Source: Luscinia megarhynchos
Taxonomy: Eukaryota; Chordata; Aves; Passeriformes; Turdidae
NCBI GenBank assembly: GCA_034336665.1
Contig: CM067592.1
Span: 42,562,045 to 42,626,044 of the forward strand
DNA: 64,000 nucleotides
Reading direction: 5' to 3'
Part shown: piece by piece, positions 1 to 40,100 of the stretch
Layout: every line of letters starts with the position of its first letter
Position numbering within the stretch: the first letter of the stretch is position 1
Notes under the pieces: model-generated
Database searches by the model: none
What the model was told of the DNA's origin: nothing
What the model saw: the letters and a program-made list of their open reading frames with translations, nothing else
Made by a program: the position numbers and the translations under genes

Positions 1-2289
1 ATGTTCCATGATGCTGGTGTCCTGTAGTTCACCCTGAAACTGTGGAGCCAGGTTGAGTGGCACAAGGCTGCAGGCAAAGACAGCAGTGAGTAGCGAGGAA
101 ATGAAAGTACACTTGAGTCAGTCAATCTGGACATTTGCACTCAGGCATTTGCTGTTCTCACAGCTGTCTTCCATTATATCAGTGTGTCCTGTTCTTTTAG
201 GCATCTGAAAATAGAGGCTCCTTGTCTAGGTGACACGCAGTAGCTGTTGTTTGGCATCAAGAATTTTTTTCCAGATGCCGGCACATCTAAAGCATGCACA
301 GTGCTACAGATGGATCACACAAAGGGTCAGGTTTACCTCCCACTGTAAGGCCAAAGACTCTTGAGTGTGCTTTCCTTGGGTGAACTTGGATTGAATTGTT
401 CCAGTGCACTGCTGCTTTCAGCATTGTTGCTGGCTGGCTTAACCAGCTGTCTTAGACTTTGGTTATCTGAATTTTATTTAAACAAGGGTGACAGACCAGT
501 GCACAGTGAGCAAAAGTGGCAGATGGTCGTTGACTCCGTTATTGTCTCTGAAAAGAGGGGAGTTAGAGCACAGCATCTAAATTTTTCTGAGATGCAGTTA
601 ACAAGCAGTTACAAATAGGTCTCAGCAGCTCTGCTTAGCCTCTTTAGTGCATGTGCCTGTTCTGGACAGCACGGTAAGGACATCCAAGTTAATGTCATCT
701 GATATTTCAGCAGCAGTCAAGAAATCAGATAAAATTCTAAAAACACTTAAAAAGGGATAGAGAACCAGCTGTAGCATTTTTCCATTATACTGTACAAAAC
801 TCTTTGATACAGAATGCAGATCTAGGCTCTTGTTCTCTGAAAAGTGATGGCATAACTAGAATAACATTTAAGAAGGCCAGTTAGGACATTTAGAAGTATA
901 AAGTATGGCTTTCAAAAAAGGAACAAGAGAACAGGCTGAGACTGTTCAGCTTGCAAAAGAGATGAGCTGGGGATATGATCCATAGAGACCTATAAAGCTA
1001 CCTGGCACTCAAAGAAGAGGTAGGGATTGAATGTCCACTGTCTCTTGCAGTAAAAACAAAACTACATGATACTAAATGGAGCTAACCATAGCCAGATAAG
1101 GAGAGAAAAGAGGTTCTTTCCTGTGATCTTGCATGTTAAATACTTGTGGATGTTCTAAATTCTAGGAGTTTACCATAGATGAAATTCATTGAGGGTTAGG
1201 GAATAGAAGTTCCTTGAGCTGAAACTAAATGGAAGCTGGAAGGTTACTTAGAGGAACTATCCTAGATTCTTGCCTTTGTCTTATTTCTTCATAACATCCA
1301 CTTATGGTCACCATCAAAGAGGTGATGTTCTGACATATCAAGATAGGGGGTCTCAAGGCAACACTCCAGTGTAGCATGAAACCAGTGCTCATGCAAGGGC
1401 TCAACTAGGTTGCTTTTCCTGTTGTGGTGAACTTGGCCATGGCAGCATTAATGCAGTGAATATCTCAGGCTGAGGGCAGGGTGCTTTAGTTCATGACACA
1501 TTGCAGGCATGTTGTCTGGCTTATGCCACTCAAATTAGTCTGGAGGTACTACTCCAGACGGGCTGGTTTTCTGTTGTCACCTCAGGCCTGGTGTTGGGTC
1601 AGCTGGTCAGGAGAAGGCTCCTTGCTGTGTCTGGTTGTGTGCAAAGTTTATGCTGTGATTCAGGCTCCTGGCTGCAGCAGGGCTTGTTTTCAAGGATTTT
1701 CTGGGAATGCTGTTGACAATGGGGCAAGGAGTTTCTGGGGCAGGGATAAGTGATGCCAGTCTGGGAGGTTAAACTGGCAGCCTGATGTAAATCAGTGGAG
1801 GCTTGGTGGAATTGTGCCAGGTGACACTGCTGTGGCCTGTGGCTCATCCAGTTTGTGACCTGTGAGCTTCAGTCACTTGGTGTTTTTCCTTTAATTCCTA
1901 TTCTGACTCGAGGTACCCCACCCCACCTGTCTTTATGAGGGTACTCCACTGGAATGTAAGCCATTGTGCAACCGGGAGGACAAGCAGCTTCCATGTTAGA
2001 GGGCAGGGAGGCCAGGAACCACCCACTGCACTGGAGGAGAAAACTTAAGACCAAAGAACTTGGCAAGGATACATTCCAAGTACTTGCACAGAAGAGATTT
2101 CCCTCTACAGTCTTCCATTGCAGTGGTGGTGGGGAAATGTTTTTCCTGGTTCTTACCCTTGATGTCGTGTTCAAGGGGATTCTCACCTGTTCAAAAATCC
2201 GTTCTGTGTTTTGAAGGTGCATGGAAAGAACTTCTCCTTTTACTAATCCTGTTGGATACTTGTTTCTTTTCTCTGCCCTCCCCCTCCAG
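1..2289 (+). other. ABCA1: 3' part of ABCA1 intron 8
   Basis: I looked for the preceding exon, whose human product runs up to LGTLAQE, and did not find it, so the window opens inside the intron. The only recognisable content is an old CR1-like stretch near 930-1340. The acceptor is a pyrimidine tract ending in CCTCCAG at 2289. Confidence 0.8.
930..1340 (+). repeat. Old CR1-like LINE 3' fragment
   Basis: The stretch follows the 3' end of ancient CR1 elements in sense orientation. It contains 'ggctgagactgttcagc', 'agagacctataaa', 'ccactgtctctt', 'aggttctt' and, near the end, 'gctggaaggttacttagagg' followed by 'attcttgcc'. Divergence is high, so the boundaries are approximate. The assignment rests on remembered consensus, not on a search. 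Confidence 0.6.
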
Positions 2290-30685
<28,396 letters not shown>

Positions 30686-30796
30686 GCCAATTTCGTCAAA
30701 GAAATGATGAGCAGAATGCAAACTTCCTTTTCCTGGGATAGTATGCTCCCAAAGAAGCTAGAGGAAAAGCAACTGGACACTCTACTGATAACCATT

Positions 30797-30819
30797 CAAT
30801 GCAATGCAATTCAATGCAA
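30797..30819 (+). promoter_or_regulatory. ABCA1: Three miR-33 seed sites in the ABCA1 3' UTR
   Basis: CAATGCA, the complement of miR-33 bases 2-8, occurs at 30797-30803, 30802-30808 and 30812-30818. Each is followed by an A, making three 8-mer sites; the first two overlap by two bases. The cluster begins 112 bases after the stop codon, much as in mammals, where miR-33 from SREBF introns represses ABCA1. Repression here is inferred from this match. Confidence 0.9.
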
Positions 30820-30959
30820 TGAAAACAATTCCTTTACAGGGGCAGTGCCTCATGGAGTCGTCTTGTACTGTTCTCCAGTGAAAGACTTGAACTTAGCTCA
30901 TTACAGTGTAACTCTGAAGCTGTGGTAAAGCACCCACGAGATGCTGTGGGCTTTCAACC

Positions 30960-30984
30960 ATACTGTATCTTGTACTGTACAGTA
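30960..30984 (+). promoter_or_regulatory. ABCA1: Candidate miR-144 / miR-101 sites and palindrome
   Basis: ATACTGT at 30960-30966 complements the miR-144 seed and GTACTGT at 30972-30978 complements the miR-101 seed. Both microRNAs are reported ABCA1 regulators in mammals. A perfect 12-base palindrome, TACTGTACAGTA, lies at 30973-30984. Seven-base matches arise often by chance. Confidence 0.45.
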
Positions 30985-33733
30985 TGTTTTTATTAGGGTT
31001 GCTAAAATAATTCATTCAGGAATCATGGCCAGTGGTTATCTACAGATATTTAGGACATGCATGTTTTAGTCTTTAGAACGTTCATGTCAGGAGTGGGAAT
31101 GTGCTGGTGCTATATCCATTGCTGGCAATGAATGCACCAAATCAGTCAGTGGCAAGCAAAGTCATCACCAATGTTGTAGCCCTAGGTTATGAAAACCTAC
31201 CTGACCAGCTGGCTTTCTCTAGCCTGGTGTAGGTCAGTGGTGGCAAAGCTGAGGCCACAAAGCAGTACTGTGCAGGTGGGATGGCAACAGACAGGCCATC
31301 ATAACCACACATCTTCATCAGCAAGTGGTGATACACAGAACTGTGAACCCTCCAAATACATGATTGTCCCACCAGCATCACAATCAACAACATACTCTGA
31401 CTAGGTGTTTGTGCAGTTAAGTACTTTTCTGCTCCTCTGAGGTACTGTCACAGCTCCATGAACATCTAGTTGGAAGAAGTGGGTGAGAAGCAGACATAGG
31501 GTTTAGACCACAGCAGCAAACAGTAGTTGTACAAGCTGCTAATGCCAAGAGCAAATTCTAAATCATGAGCTGTCACTCAGATTTGTAATGTCTGCTCTTT
31601 AACCCCTGCTTTGCACCAGAAAGGTACCCATCATCTGGAATTACTGCTTAGCACAAGCATGTTGCTGTTTCTGGCTTTGCCAGATAAAACTAGAAACGAG
31701 ATGTAGATTTTTTTTTTTTTAACAGTATTATTTATGACTTTAAATAGGTAGGTAGCATAATTAGGGATTGAAAATGCTTTCAGCTGATCTTTGTAGCCAT
31801 GGTATTTCTTTACATTATGCCTGTAATGCTATGCTCTCTTTCTATCCATATGGTGGATAGCTGCATTCATGATCTGACCATGGTCCAGATTCTAGCAATC
31901 AGCTGCTATCTGCAAACAACTGCAAGTTGTTCACCTAAAATTCTCCTGTTTGGAAACTGGTAAATATTAACATGTAAGTTTCTGCTTCTGTTGTGCAGTG
32001 TAGTTTCTGTCATTAGGTGATCCCTAACTGGAGAATACATCCTTACTATACATGTGACAAACAACTGTTTCATTAAAAATCCCCCTGAAAAACAAGAGTT
32101 CAAGATAAATAGTGCTACAGTTCATCAGTGAATTTTTCAACTTTTACGAAGCCAGATTAATATTCGAGGGGAAATTATATAGTAACAACAACCAATTCTT
32201 GTTCACGTTGTACAGCGGTCATGGGAGAGAATGCTTTTAGGGCCCCTCTGTGTTGCTTTGACATTTGAAAATTGGTTCAGTAATGTGGTTTGAACACAAG
32301 TGCAGTTCCTGAGCTGTTCCTGTATGCCTCTGCCTTAAATACCCACAGAGGTTCTGCACTGGTTTTGATGCTACTCCATGAAGCAATCATGGACCATTTT
32401 CTTCTGTGAATAACCATAGCAGCCCAGCAAATACTGAAAAGGCTGGCATGAGCCTGAAGAAGATTGATTACATATTTCCAAGTATACTTGGTAACACTGA
32501 CCAACTCAACATTTTTAAAACATAGTTAAAAAAAATTCCTTGTCCCTCTGTGTTCTGCCTTGAGGTAAAGTAAGAGCTTAGTACAGGCTCTGCTGAAGTG
32601 CCTTTTTCATACTTTTTAATCTGTATAATTCATTGCTAAGGGGATTGAGAAATGGAGTGTAAAGGGGATTGGTATACCTCACTTAAAACATGCTTTGTTA
32701 TTACCTTTATGACATCGTCACTCTATGGGGATGAGTTACAGGGTGATGAATACACCAGACTTCCAGGTGCAGAAACAGCAGAGCTACAGCCATGACTACT
32801 CCAGAACAGTCTGCAAGTATGTTGCAGTATCATTGAAACAAGTAGCATGTACTGGAGGCTTGCCACTGCTAAAAGTCACTATTACAAATCAGCATTACAT
32901 CACTGAAGTGAAGGGCTAACATTTTGCACTGTGCCAAACTAGTGCATGTAGAGCTAGAACGAGTTCTAGGAGGATTCAGATTTGGTCCTGAAAGGGTTTG
33001 CTCTTGGTAACTGCTCATTTAAATTATTAATGTATCAGGAAACAACATAGTAATACACTTTCCTTAGCTCACCAAAAAGAATATTGATTTCTATTGCCCC
33101 ATGACTGTCATGCTTACAGGGTCTGCTACCTGTGACAAAACGTTGCAGTAAATGTAGATATTAACCAAACTGCCTCACAGCTCTGATCTGCATTGTTTGT
33201 ACTGAACAGACAGCATAATGCAACACTGGCATGAAGATTTGTCATGGAATATGTTCAGACAGCCACTAATTTTTACTCATTCAAGTATGTGTTGGGGAAA
33301 AATCACTCTAGAGTCATACACATTATATGAACCACTCTTGATAATGAAACTACACTGAGGTGTTAACTTATTTTAAACTTCAGTACTATTGACATGTTGC
33401 ATCCCTCTTTGTAGTACATTTGTATTTCAGTAAGGAGTTGTTGTACTTTCCCCATGGTTAAACAACCACTTTTGTGCTTATCTTTCCCTCCTGAATTATA
33501 GTTGGTCCTTCGTTCCAAGCACTTTATGCTATCTGTAATGGGATCTATTTTTGCACTGGAATATCTGTTAACTTTGCAAAAATCTAGAGAGATTTCACAA
33601 CTGAAATTTCTAAGTTAAATCCTTAAATGGACATTTTCATTAAAAACAACAAAAAAGTATATATATTTGTATTTGCTAATATCTGTTATGTGAAGTATTA
33701 AAAGGCACTCTAATTGCCTTGTATTAAGTAAAA

Positions 33734-33739
33734 AATAAA
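33734..33739 (+). terminator. ABCA1: ABCA1 polyadenylation signal AATAAA
   Basis: A canonical AATAAA follows an ATTAAA about 40 bases upstream. T-rich and GT-containing sequence follows after about 20 bases. The distance from the stop codon fits the expected 3' UTR length. Confidence 0.8.
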
Positions 33740-33757
33740 GCTGTTATAGCACCATTG

Positions 33758-34317
33758 GTCTTCACAAGTGTAATTTTTGCATTTGGTACTTCAAGGAGTA
33801 CTGCTAGAAGCTTTTGTTTTGCCTGGTTTTATTTTATTATTAACTTTGATGCATGAGATTTCAGTAGCTCTAAAAACTAGTATGGAGTAGATACACTATT
33901 TTCAGGTAAATGAGGAGATGCAAGATATAAAGGTAAGTGCTACATTAAACTTCTAAAGTTTGTAAGTAAAAAGGTCTCTAGCAAGTGATTGGTTAACTGT
34001 CAAATCCAACTGCAAAGCGTAACAAATTTCTCTTGATGTTTAAATCCCAACTCAAGTACCTGCCTCTGAATTTTTATTACGGAGATGACAGTTGCTGATT
34101 GCTCCACCTTGCTAAAAACACCCTATACACTCAGTTGATTCTGAACAGCAGTTTACAAATGAAAGCACAATAGCAGTGTGATTGCTCAAGGATAAATGGA
34201 TACTAAAATGTTGTCTGCTACTGCCTGTAGTATCACCATCAACCAAGTTCCAGTATCCAACCAATTCCTGAAGTTACACTCATCAGGAAAATTGTTCCTG
34301 AGATAAGAAGCCAATTA
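33758..34317. other. Convergent intergenic spacer, 5' part
   Basis: This AT-rich single-copy-looking sequence lies immediately after the ABCA1 poly(A) signal. I see no exon, RNA gene or recognisable repeat in it. Confidence 0.6.
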
Positions 34318-35040
34318 AAATTTCACAGAATCACAGAATATGCTGAGTTGGAAGGGACCCTGAAGGATCATTAGGTCCCATTCCTGGCCTGCACAACACC
34401 ATCCCCAAAAATCACACCATGTGCCTGAGAGCACTGTCCAAACACTTCTTCAACTCTGTCAGGCTTGGTGCTGTGACCACTTCTGTGGAGAATCTGTTCT
34501 GTTGCCCAGCCACACTCTGGCTTTATCTGTCTGAAGGCCCTTCAATTGATATAACTGCTTTTTATTCCCCTTAATTTTGTCTGGCCTCTGTTTTTAGGTA
34601 GTCCCAAAAGGCATCAGTGGCACCCAATTCTGTCCCCAGCACTGGAGGTGAGGCTGCCCCAGCTCAGAGCAGAGTGGGACAATCCCCTCCCTTGCGTGGC
34701 TGGTGATGCTGTGCCTGATGCACCCCAGGACAGGGTTGGCCCTCCTGGCTGCCAGGGCACTGCATACTCATGATCAGTTTGTCATCCCCCTGGACCCCCT
34801 AGAGCCCACTCCTGCTGCTTTCCAACATCTTGTTCCCCAGTCTGTCTACACTCAGGGTTGCCATACCCCGAGTGCAGAAACTGGTGCTTTCCCTTTTTGA
34901 ACTTCATGTGAACTTTGATGATTGCCCAGCCCTCTTAATTTCCTGGGTTTTCTGTTTTGATCTGGTGTCCACCTGGCACCTCGGGATAAACTACACTTCT
35001 AACATCTTGAATGTTCTTTACACTCAATGCTGGTATTGAG
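34318..35040 (-). repeat. CR1 3' end, interrupted by an LTR fragment
   Basis: On the plus strand it begins 'cacagaatcacagaat', then 'gagttggaagggaccctga' and 'gagcactgtccaaacact', the typical reverse complement of a CR1 3' end. CR1 sequence resumes after about 34626 with 'ggtgaggctgccccagctc' and 'acagggttggccctcctggc'. The segment between is not CR1. Confidence 0.8.
34522..34622 (+). repeat. LTR 3'-end fragment inside the CR1
   Basis: It resembles the end of the LTR at 36269-36620. The shared order is 'ggccctt', T-rich 'tttttattcccctt', 'tctggcctctgtttttaggt' and 'aaaggcatca'. The flanks on both sides are CR1, so it was probably inserted into it or captured there. Confidence 0.5.
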
Positions 35041-35049
35041 AAAAATAGT

Positions 35050-35092
35050 TTTAATTAAAAAAAAAACCAAAAAACAAAACAAAAAAACCCTA
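35050..35092. repeat. A-rich low-complexity run
   Basis: A tract of A with scattered C (AAACCAAAAAACAAAAC type) directly follows the CR1 copy. It could be the remnant of a retroposon tail or simple low-complexity sequence. Confidence 0.6.
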
Positions 35093-35415
35093 ATGAAACA
35101 ATTCTTGCAGTCAAATGAAAAAAAGTCTTAATTCTCTCTCCTCATTTTTCAGCCCATGTTTTTGTTAGTATAAAAAAAACCTTCCTTTGAATGAACTGTT
35201 TTAAGGCGATGTTCTGAACAATATACTGGTTCATCAGCTCTTTGTACCTTATAAGGGTCTCTGAAGTACTGTTTATTCCACCCTGAGAATGCTAAATATG
35301 GGTTTGTTGGAGGAAGCAGTGGATAAAGGCATGGATACAGCAGCTGGGACTTTTTTCACTTCCTTAACTACAGCAGCCACATCCCATGCAGCCACCTTGG
35401 ACACAAGCATAATGG
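35093..35415. other. Spacer without recognised features
   Basis: AT-rich sequence with short poly-A and poly-T runs. I see no coding potential or repeat that I can name. Confidence 0.5.
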
Positions 35416-35417
35416 CC

Positions 35418-35690
35418 TAGCTCTCATTTTAGTGCTTTCCGTGAGATCCTAAAGCACTTTAAAGAAACAATAACCATTAGGCAAATTGCACAAAGATACT
35501 TTTTTTGAGTACTCAATTGCTCATTGCAGATCCATGATTAACATGCAGAAAAGCCTCCCAAGTGCTCTGTAATTTATAGTCAATACCTGTAAATTGCAGA
35601 AGAGGGTGCTCTGTACCACTGTACACAAAACAGAAATTTGACTTCTCAGCCCAGGAGCCCTCTGCCCTACTGCTATTCACTTTAGCTTAC
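35418..35690 (+). repeat. Possible ancient L3/CR1-type fragment (weak)
   Basis: 'agctctcattttagtgcttt' and 'cctaaagcacttta' near the start, and 'cagcccaggagccctctgcc' near the end, resemble the 3' part of ancient amniote L3/CR1 elements. The middle is unrecognisable. Confidence 0.35.
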
Positions 35691-36268
35691 TGGTTCTAAA
35701 GCAATTTGTTGCTGACTAAAAGACAAGACCTGCAAAATGAATACTGTATTTGGAGAATGGGATTTATCATTTCACAGTTTAAGAAGAGTAAGAGCTTGAG
35801 CCATAAACTCCAAAAATTAATGCTTTATACTCATTTATTTAGCTTTTAACAGTCTGAAAAAAAGGATTTCAAAGAATGCCAGCACATATCAATCAGTTGA
35901 GTCTGATGACATAATCGAACAAGGGCTAATTAATCAGCTTTAGCACCCTAAATAAATATTAAAATACCCAAGGCAAAATTTGTGGGGATAACTCACAGTT
36001 TTGAGGCCGTGTTTAATGAACAAAAAAGGAAAAGGCTGAAATGAACCATAACAAATTATTAAGTAAAAAGTCTCATGGCAGAGCTCATTAGGATACACTA
36101 CTTTATCAGCCCCACGGTTGCACTTAAGTGCAATTCCAGCAACACTGATGTTGTACATTGCTCAGAAAAACATAAACATCCCAGTGAGAAGTCTGGTTAA
36201 AACAAATGGGTAAGGTATATGTGGGAGTTTCCTTCTTTGAGGACTTATCAGATTCTATACTGCATTGA

Positions 36269-36620
36269 TGTGTGACTGAACATGATACAAAGTGTTAGCA
36301 AGTTTAGTTAGCCAACTGAGAACCAAGGACACCACTGCAGCTTCAGGCCCAAAATGTGTAAACAGCGCGTTGAGGAGAGCAAGCTGGGAGAATGGGACTT
36401 CATAACCTGAAGCTGTAATTGGATAATTAACCTCAGTATATAAATGGACCAAAACTTATAAAAGTGTGAAAACTCGTGACATGCCATCCATCTTGGGTTA
36501 GAGCCACAGCTGGGCTCTTGTACTGCCCAAGGTGTATCCCCTGAAAGCCTTTTAATAAATATCTACTTTATTCCTTTAACACTGTCCAGCCTCTGTTCCA
36601 GGTAGCCTCTCTAGGCATCA
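36269..36620 (+). mobile_element. Solo LTR of an avian endogenous retrovirus (approximate limits)
   Basis: The 3' half has LTR layout: a TATA-like 'acttataaaagtg' near 36455, 'gggctcttgtactgccc', AATAAA at 36554-36559, then 'ctttattcctttaacactg' and 'agcctctgttccaggtagc'. I recall this ending from avian ERV LTRs. No target-site duplication is clear and no internal region is present. It begins about 420 bases beyond the NIPSNAP3 stop codon. Confidence 0.55.
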
Positions 36621-37036
36621 TCTTGAACTGTGTGGAATAACTTAGATGTGATAATTACAAGAGGCATCAAACTATGTTATAAAAATGATACCATCTCTGG
36701 CTGGAATGCTGGACAAGAGCACTTTACTTACTCAGTTTGATAAGTGAGCTAGCTATGCAAAAATTATGAAGAACTTAGGGATAAAATAGAAGATTGGTGA
36801 GGCATGGTTTGTGTCATGATATGGCTAAGTTCTTTGTCCTGGAGATGTAGGAATATCATCATAAACTTCTTGTTTAACAACTGGGATCAAGAGTGCTGAT
36901 TTACATTGCTAGTTTGCAGCTATTTTTTTGTCAACAGAAGAACAGCTCAGCTCATGAGGGTATGGGAATCCATGTCACTTGCTGACAGCACTTCCATCTT
37001 GTCTCTTCTGCCATCAGTTACATCTTTAGAAGAAGG

Positions 37037-37113
37037 CTACTTCAGTGGTGAGCATTGCAGGGGAATCAGAAGCACATTTTGCTGGTACTCCAAGAATCTG
37101 ACACTGTCACGCA
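37037..37113 (-). CDS. NIPSNAP3A: NIPSNAP3 exon 6 (stop codon)
   Basis: These 77 coding nt read [20 protein letters not shown], then CSPLK and TAG at 37037-37039. Alignment to the human end (QQNMLLIPTSFSPLK) confirms it. No canonical minus-strand AATAAA occurs in the next 400 bases. Candidates are AGTAAA at 36723-36728 and AATAAA at 36567-36572, the latter inside the LTR. Confidence 0.93.
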
Positions 37114-40100
37114 CTAAAATAAAATGCATGTTTAAGTAAGACAGTATTCCAGTGAAAAGTAATACTTTTCTCAGCATGCATGCAGGTAACACAAGTGAGT
37201 TCTCTAGATTCATCATGTCTTACCAGCTGCTACAACTCTGGCATCTTCGTGGGCACTGTGTCTTCCTGCTGCCCGGTCATCTGCGCTTTCGTTCCACCAT
37301 AACACATGGACTGAGAAAGTACAAATAAAGTCAGCTGAGCATTACTATGCTGCAATACAGCAAGTCCTAGCAATCTGCTACATGCCTTGCAGTTATCAGG
37401 AAAAATTCTCCAGGCATGCCAGTGGTGGGATGATGTTGTACTGAGTATTGCATGGTTTAACTTCAACATCAGATCTGAGAGTCTTTTAAGATTGTGGCAA
37501 CTGGCTTAAGCCTATAAACCAACACACATAGCTGGGTTCAAGAACTGTTTACAGGACTTTGATGATCCACACCAACACTTCCAGCAAGCTGGCCAATTCC
37601 GATCCAGGATGGGATCTTGTCTCTCTGCCTCTGCCCCTTCCCATGCCAAAGTCTGTATCAGAAATTGATGAGTACCTGTGTTAAGTAATCCATATTCTGT
37701 GTGGAAAACACCAATCAACCTGGTATATCCTGTGTTGATGTGAGCATTGATTGCAGCTTGAAATGCTTGACCCCACAATGCTGGCCCACCAGGCTTCATC
37801 TGGAAAGTAACCCATTCATATACACCTAGAAGAAAAAGCAAACACTACCACAAGGAAGGAAATACAAACTGATATACCAGATCTTGAACTGTGTGTCATG
37901 ACCACAGTGTATTTGCTGTAAGATCGGCAAAACACTTCTCAGTCATTTGGGGACAGCAGGAAACTGCCCTTTCCTTCATGCACAAGAACTCACAGCTTCC
38001 AGAGGCTCACAAGAGCACAGGTTCACTAACTGCAGTTAAAGTAAAGCTAAGTGTAAATCTAAGTACCAGGGCCCTGAAGAACAGGAGGCTTCACACAAAG
38101 CCCAACTCTGCAATTTGCAATGTTGTATGGAAACTTCAGGACATTCAGACTACTCTGCAGGTATCACAAATGCTCATACTTGTTTGAGGGACTTGGGTGG
38201 CTGCTTGAGCAATCCCAGGTGTCTTTTCTAAGACTGGTGATGTTTTCTGGCATTGAAGTGGTTTATGACATTACAAACTCCTTTGACTCCTGGCAGTTAG
38301 TCACAGTAAAATCTGACAGCAAAACCAACACAGCTGGAATAGTTTAGCACAGCAGGTGCCAAGCAATCTCCCTTATTTGTAGAGAAATGACATAACTTGA
38401 CAAAAAAACTTCCAATCCCACTGAAAGTTACTTGTCTTCTTTTTGTTCAGGTAGTTACTTCAGATCACAATTGTTGACACAGTAATAGAAAGCCAGACAC
38501 TTGTGTCACTCTCCAGCAATGGGCTGGAGATAAACTGCAACAGTGTTTGAAGTAATCTCCCCAGATTTTAGAGAAAACTAGACCGCTTTCAAATTCAACA
38601 GCAGCAGCATAAAATTCCAAATCCTGGGGAAACAAACAACAAAGATTCCTCTATCTATACATATGCTGAGGGCTGAAGCAAGGTCTGTTCCCTGTCTCTT
38701 TACTCAAGAAAGCCTGCCAATGTTCATAAATTGGGGAACAGGAAATATTATCAATATCAAATTTGCTACAGAGAGAAGTAAATTACATAGGGACATGATT
38801 TTTACACCTAACCTATGATTGTTACAGAAAGAGACATAAGGAAGAACTGCAGAACTACAGCTTGGTCAGTCTCACCTCTGTGCCTGGCAAGGTCAAGGAG
38901 CAGATCCTTATGTTTGACTTCCATGTATCTTTAAAAAAGTAGGGAATCTTTTAAACTTTATGTGAAAGAAGCAGTAGCATCAAAGCAAATTGATAAGAGG
39001 AAAATCTCTGTGAAAGAGAGCAATGATTATCCAGGAAATGCCCTCTCACTGATGGATAGACAAAGGAAGTCCAGGATGACTGCTCTGACCACTATTATGG
39101 CATTGTCATTTTGCATGTTCATTTAACAAGTCACAATTCTGGTCATTAACAACCTCAATGATCATCACTCTAGTCAGTTATTGACGTATGTTGGTGTAAA
39201 ATCCTTCAGAAAACCTCTGCCCCTCATCTGTGTTACGTCACCTTTTCCACATGGGTGCATGTACATGCACTTGTTACATAAAGGGTCATAAAACTATTCA
39301 ATATCTGGTTTAAACTTTAAGCCATATTTTGTTAGTGTCGGTAACTTTAATCAGCAAAAGAAAAGATAAGCTCACCCCCTTCCTTTGGAGGCTTCCCAAG
39401 TTGACACCAGGGTACCAGATAAGCAACCTCATTGTGCTGCTTCTCTACCAAGGGGAGAATTGCAGAGATTAATTTTTCCTGCCATTCTTTGTCATTTGCT
39501 AGTGCATGCCGTACTGCTGTTCTGTGGGCAAAATTATCTGTAAGAAAGGAAGAAAAAAAAAACACATGAAAAATGCACATGATATCAGGCTAAATCAAAA
39601 TGTATAATCACAAGAAGACAAACTACACTTATCTAATTTTGAAACTGGTATTTTGAGACATCATATTGGCTCAAAGCAGATGTGGTAAGTTTCCTTTAAA
39701 TTGTGCAAAACTACCTTTAAAATCTGTTTTAGCTCCCAAATTAAAATGGATTCAAGCCAAAAGAAATTTTCCATGAAAGTTTACAAAATAGTTAAAGTAA
39801 GTTAAGCAATTTTACTGTTAAAAATATTTACATATGGCAGCTGTAGGGACTACCGGATGGGGCAACAGTTACCAAGGATAAGATTTGGAGAAAGCACAGT
39901 GGATACAGAAATGAAGTGGGAATAAAAATCAAGAGAAGTAATAGCCTACCAAGAAAAAAATTAATAAATGTAGTTTGGCTTATATAAAGTGACATTAAAA
40001 GTGTAGAATTAATGTTTGTGTGTTTGTAATGTTTGTGTGTAGTTACATAAAAAGATCTTAAATGCCCAAAATCTAAACCTTTTCTTCTTTTTCTTTTCCT

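Larger units (their letters stand above)
30686..33757 (+). other. ABCA1: ABCA1 3' untranslated region
   Basis: About 3.07 kb of AT-rich, repeat-free sequence runs from the stop codon to just beyond an AATAAA. This is close to the roughly 3.3-kb 3' UTR known for mammalian ABCA1. It carries three miR-33 8-mers near the start and further candidate microRNA matches. The cleavage point is inferred, not visible. Confidence 0.85.

Noticed and set aside
1..2289. ABCA1 exon 8
   Set aside because: No sequence encoding the expected residues before LLSMKSW, with a suitable donor, was found. The frames here lack similarity to ABCA1.
32925..33560. TGCACTG-type miR-148 seed matches in the ABCA1 3' UTR
   Set aside because: These are isolated matches to a 7-base word, without clustering. 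Chance occurrence in 3 kb is likely.
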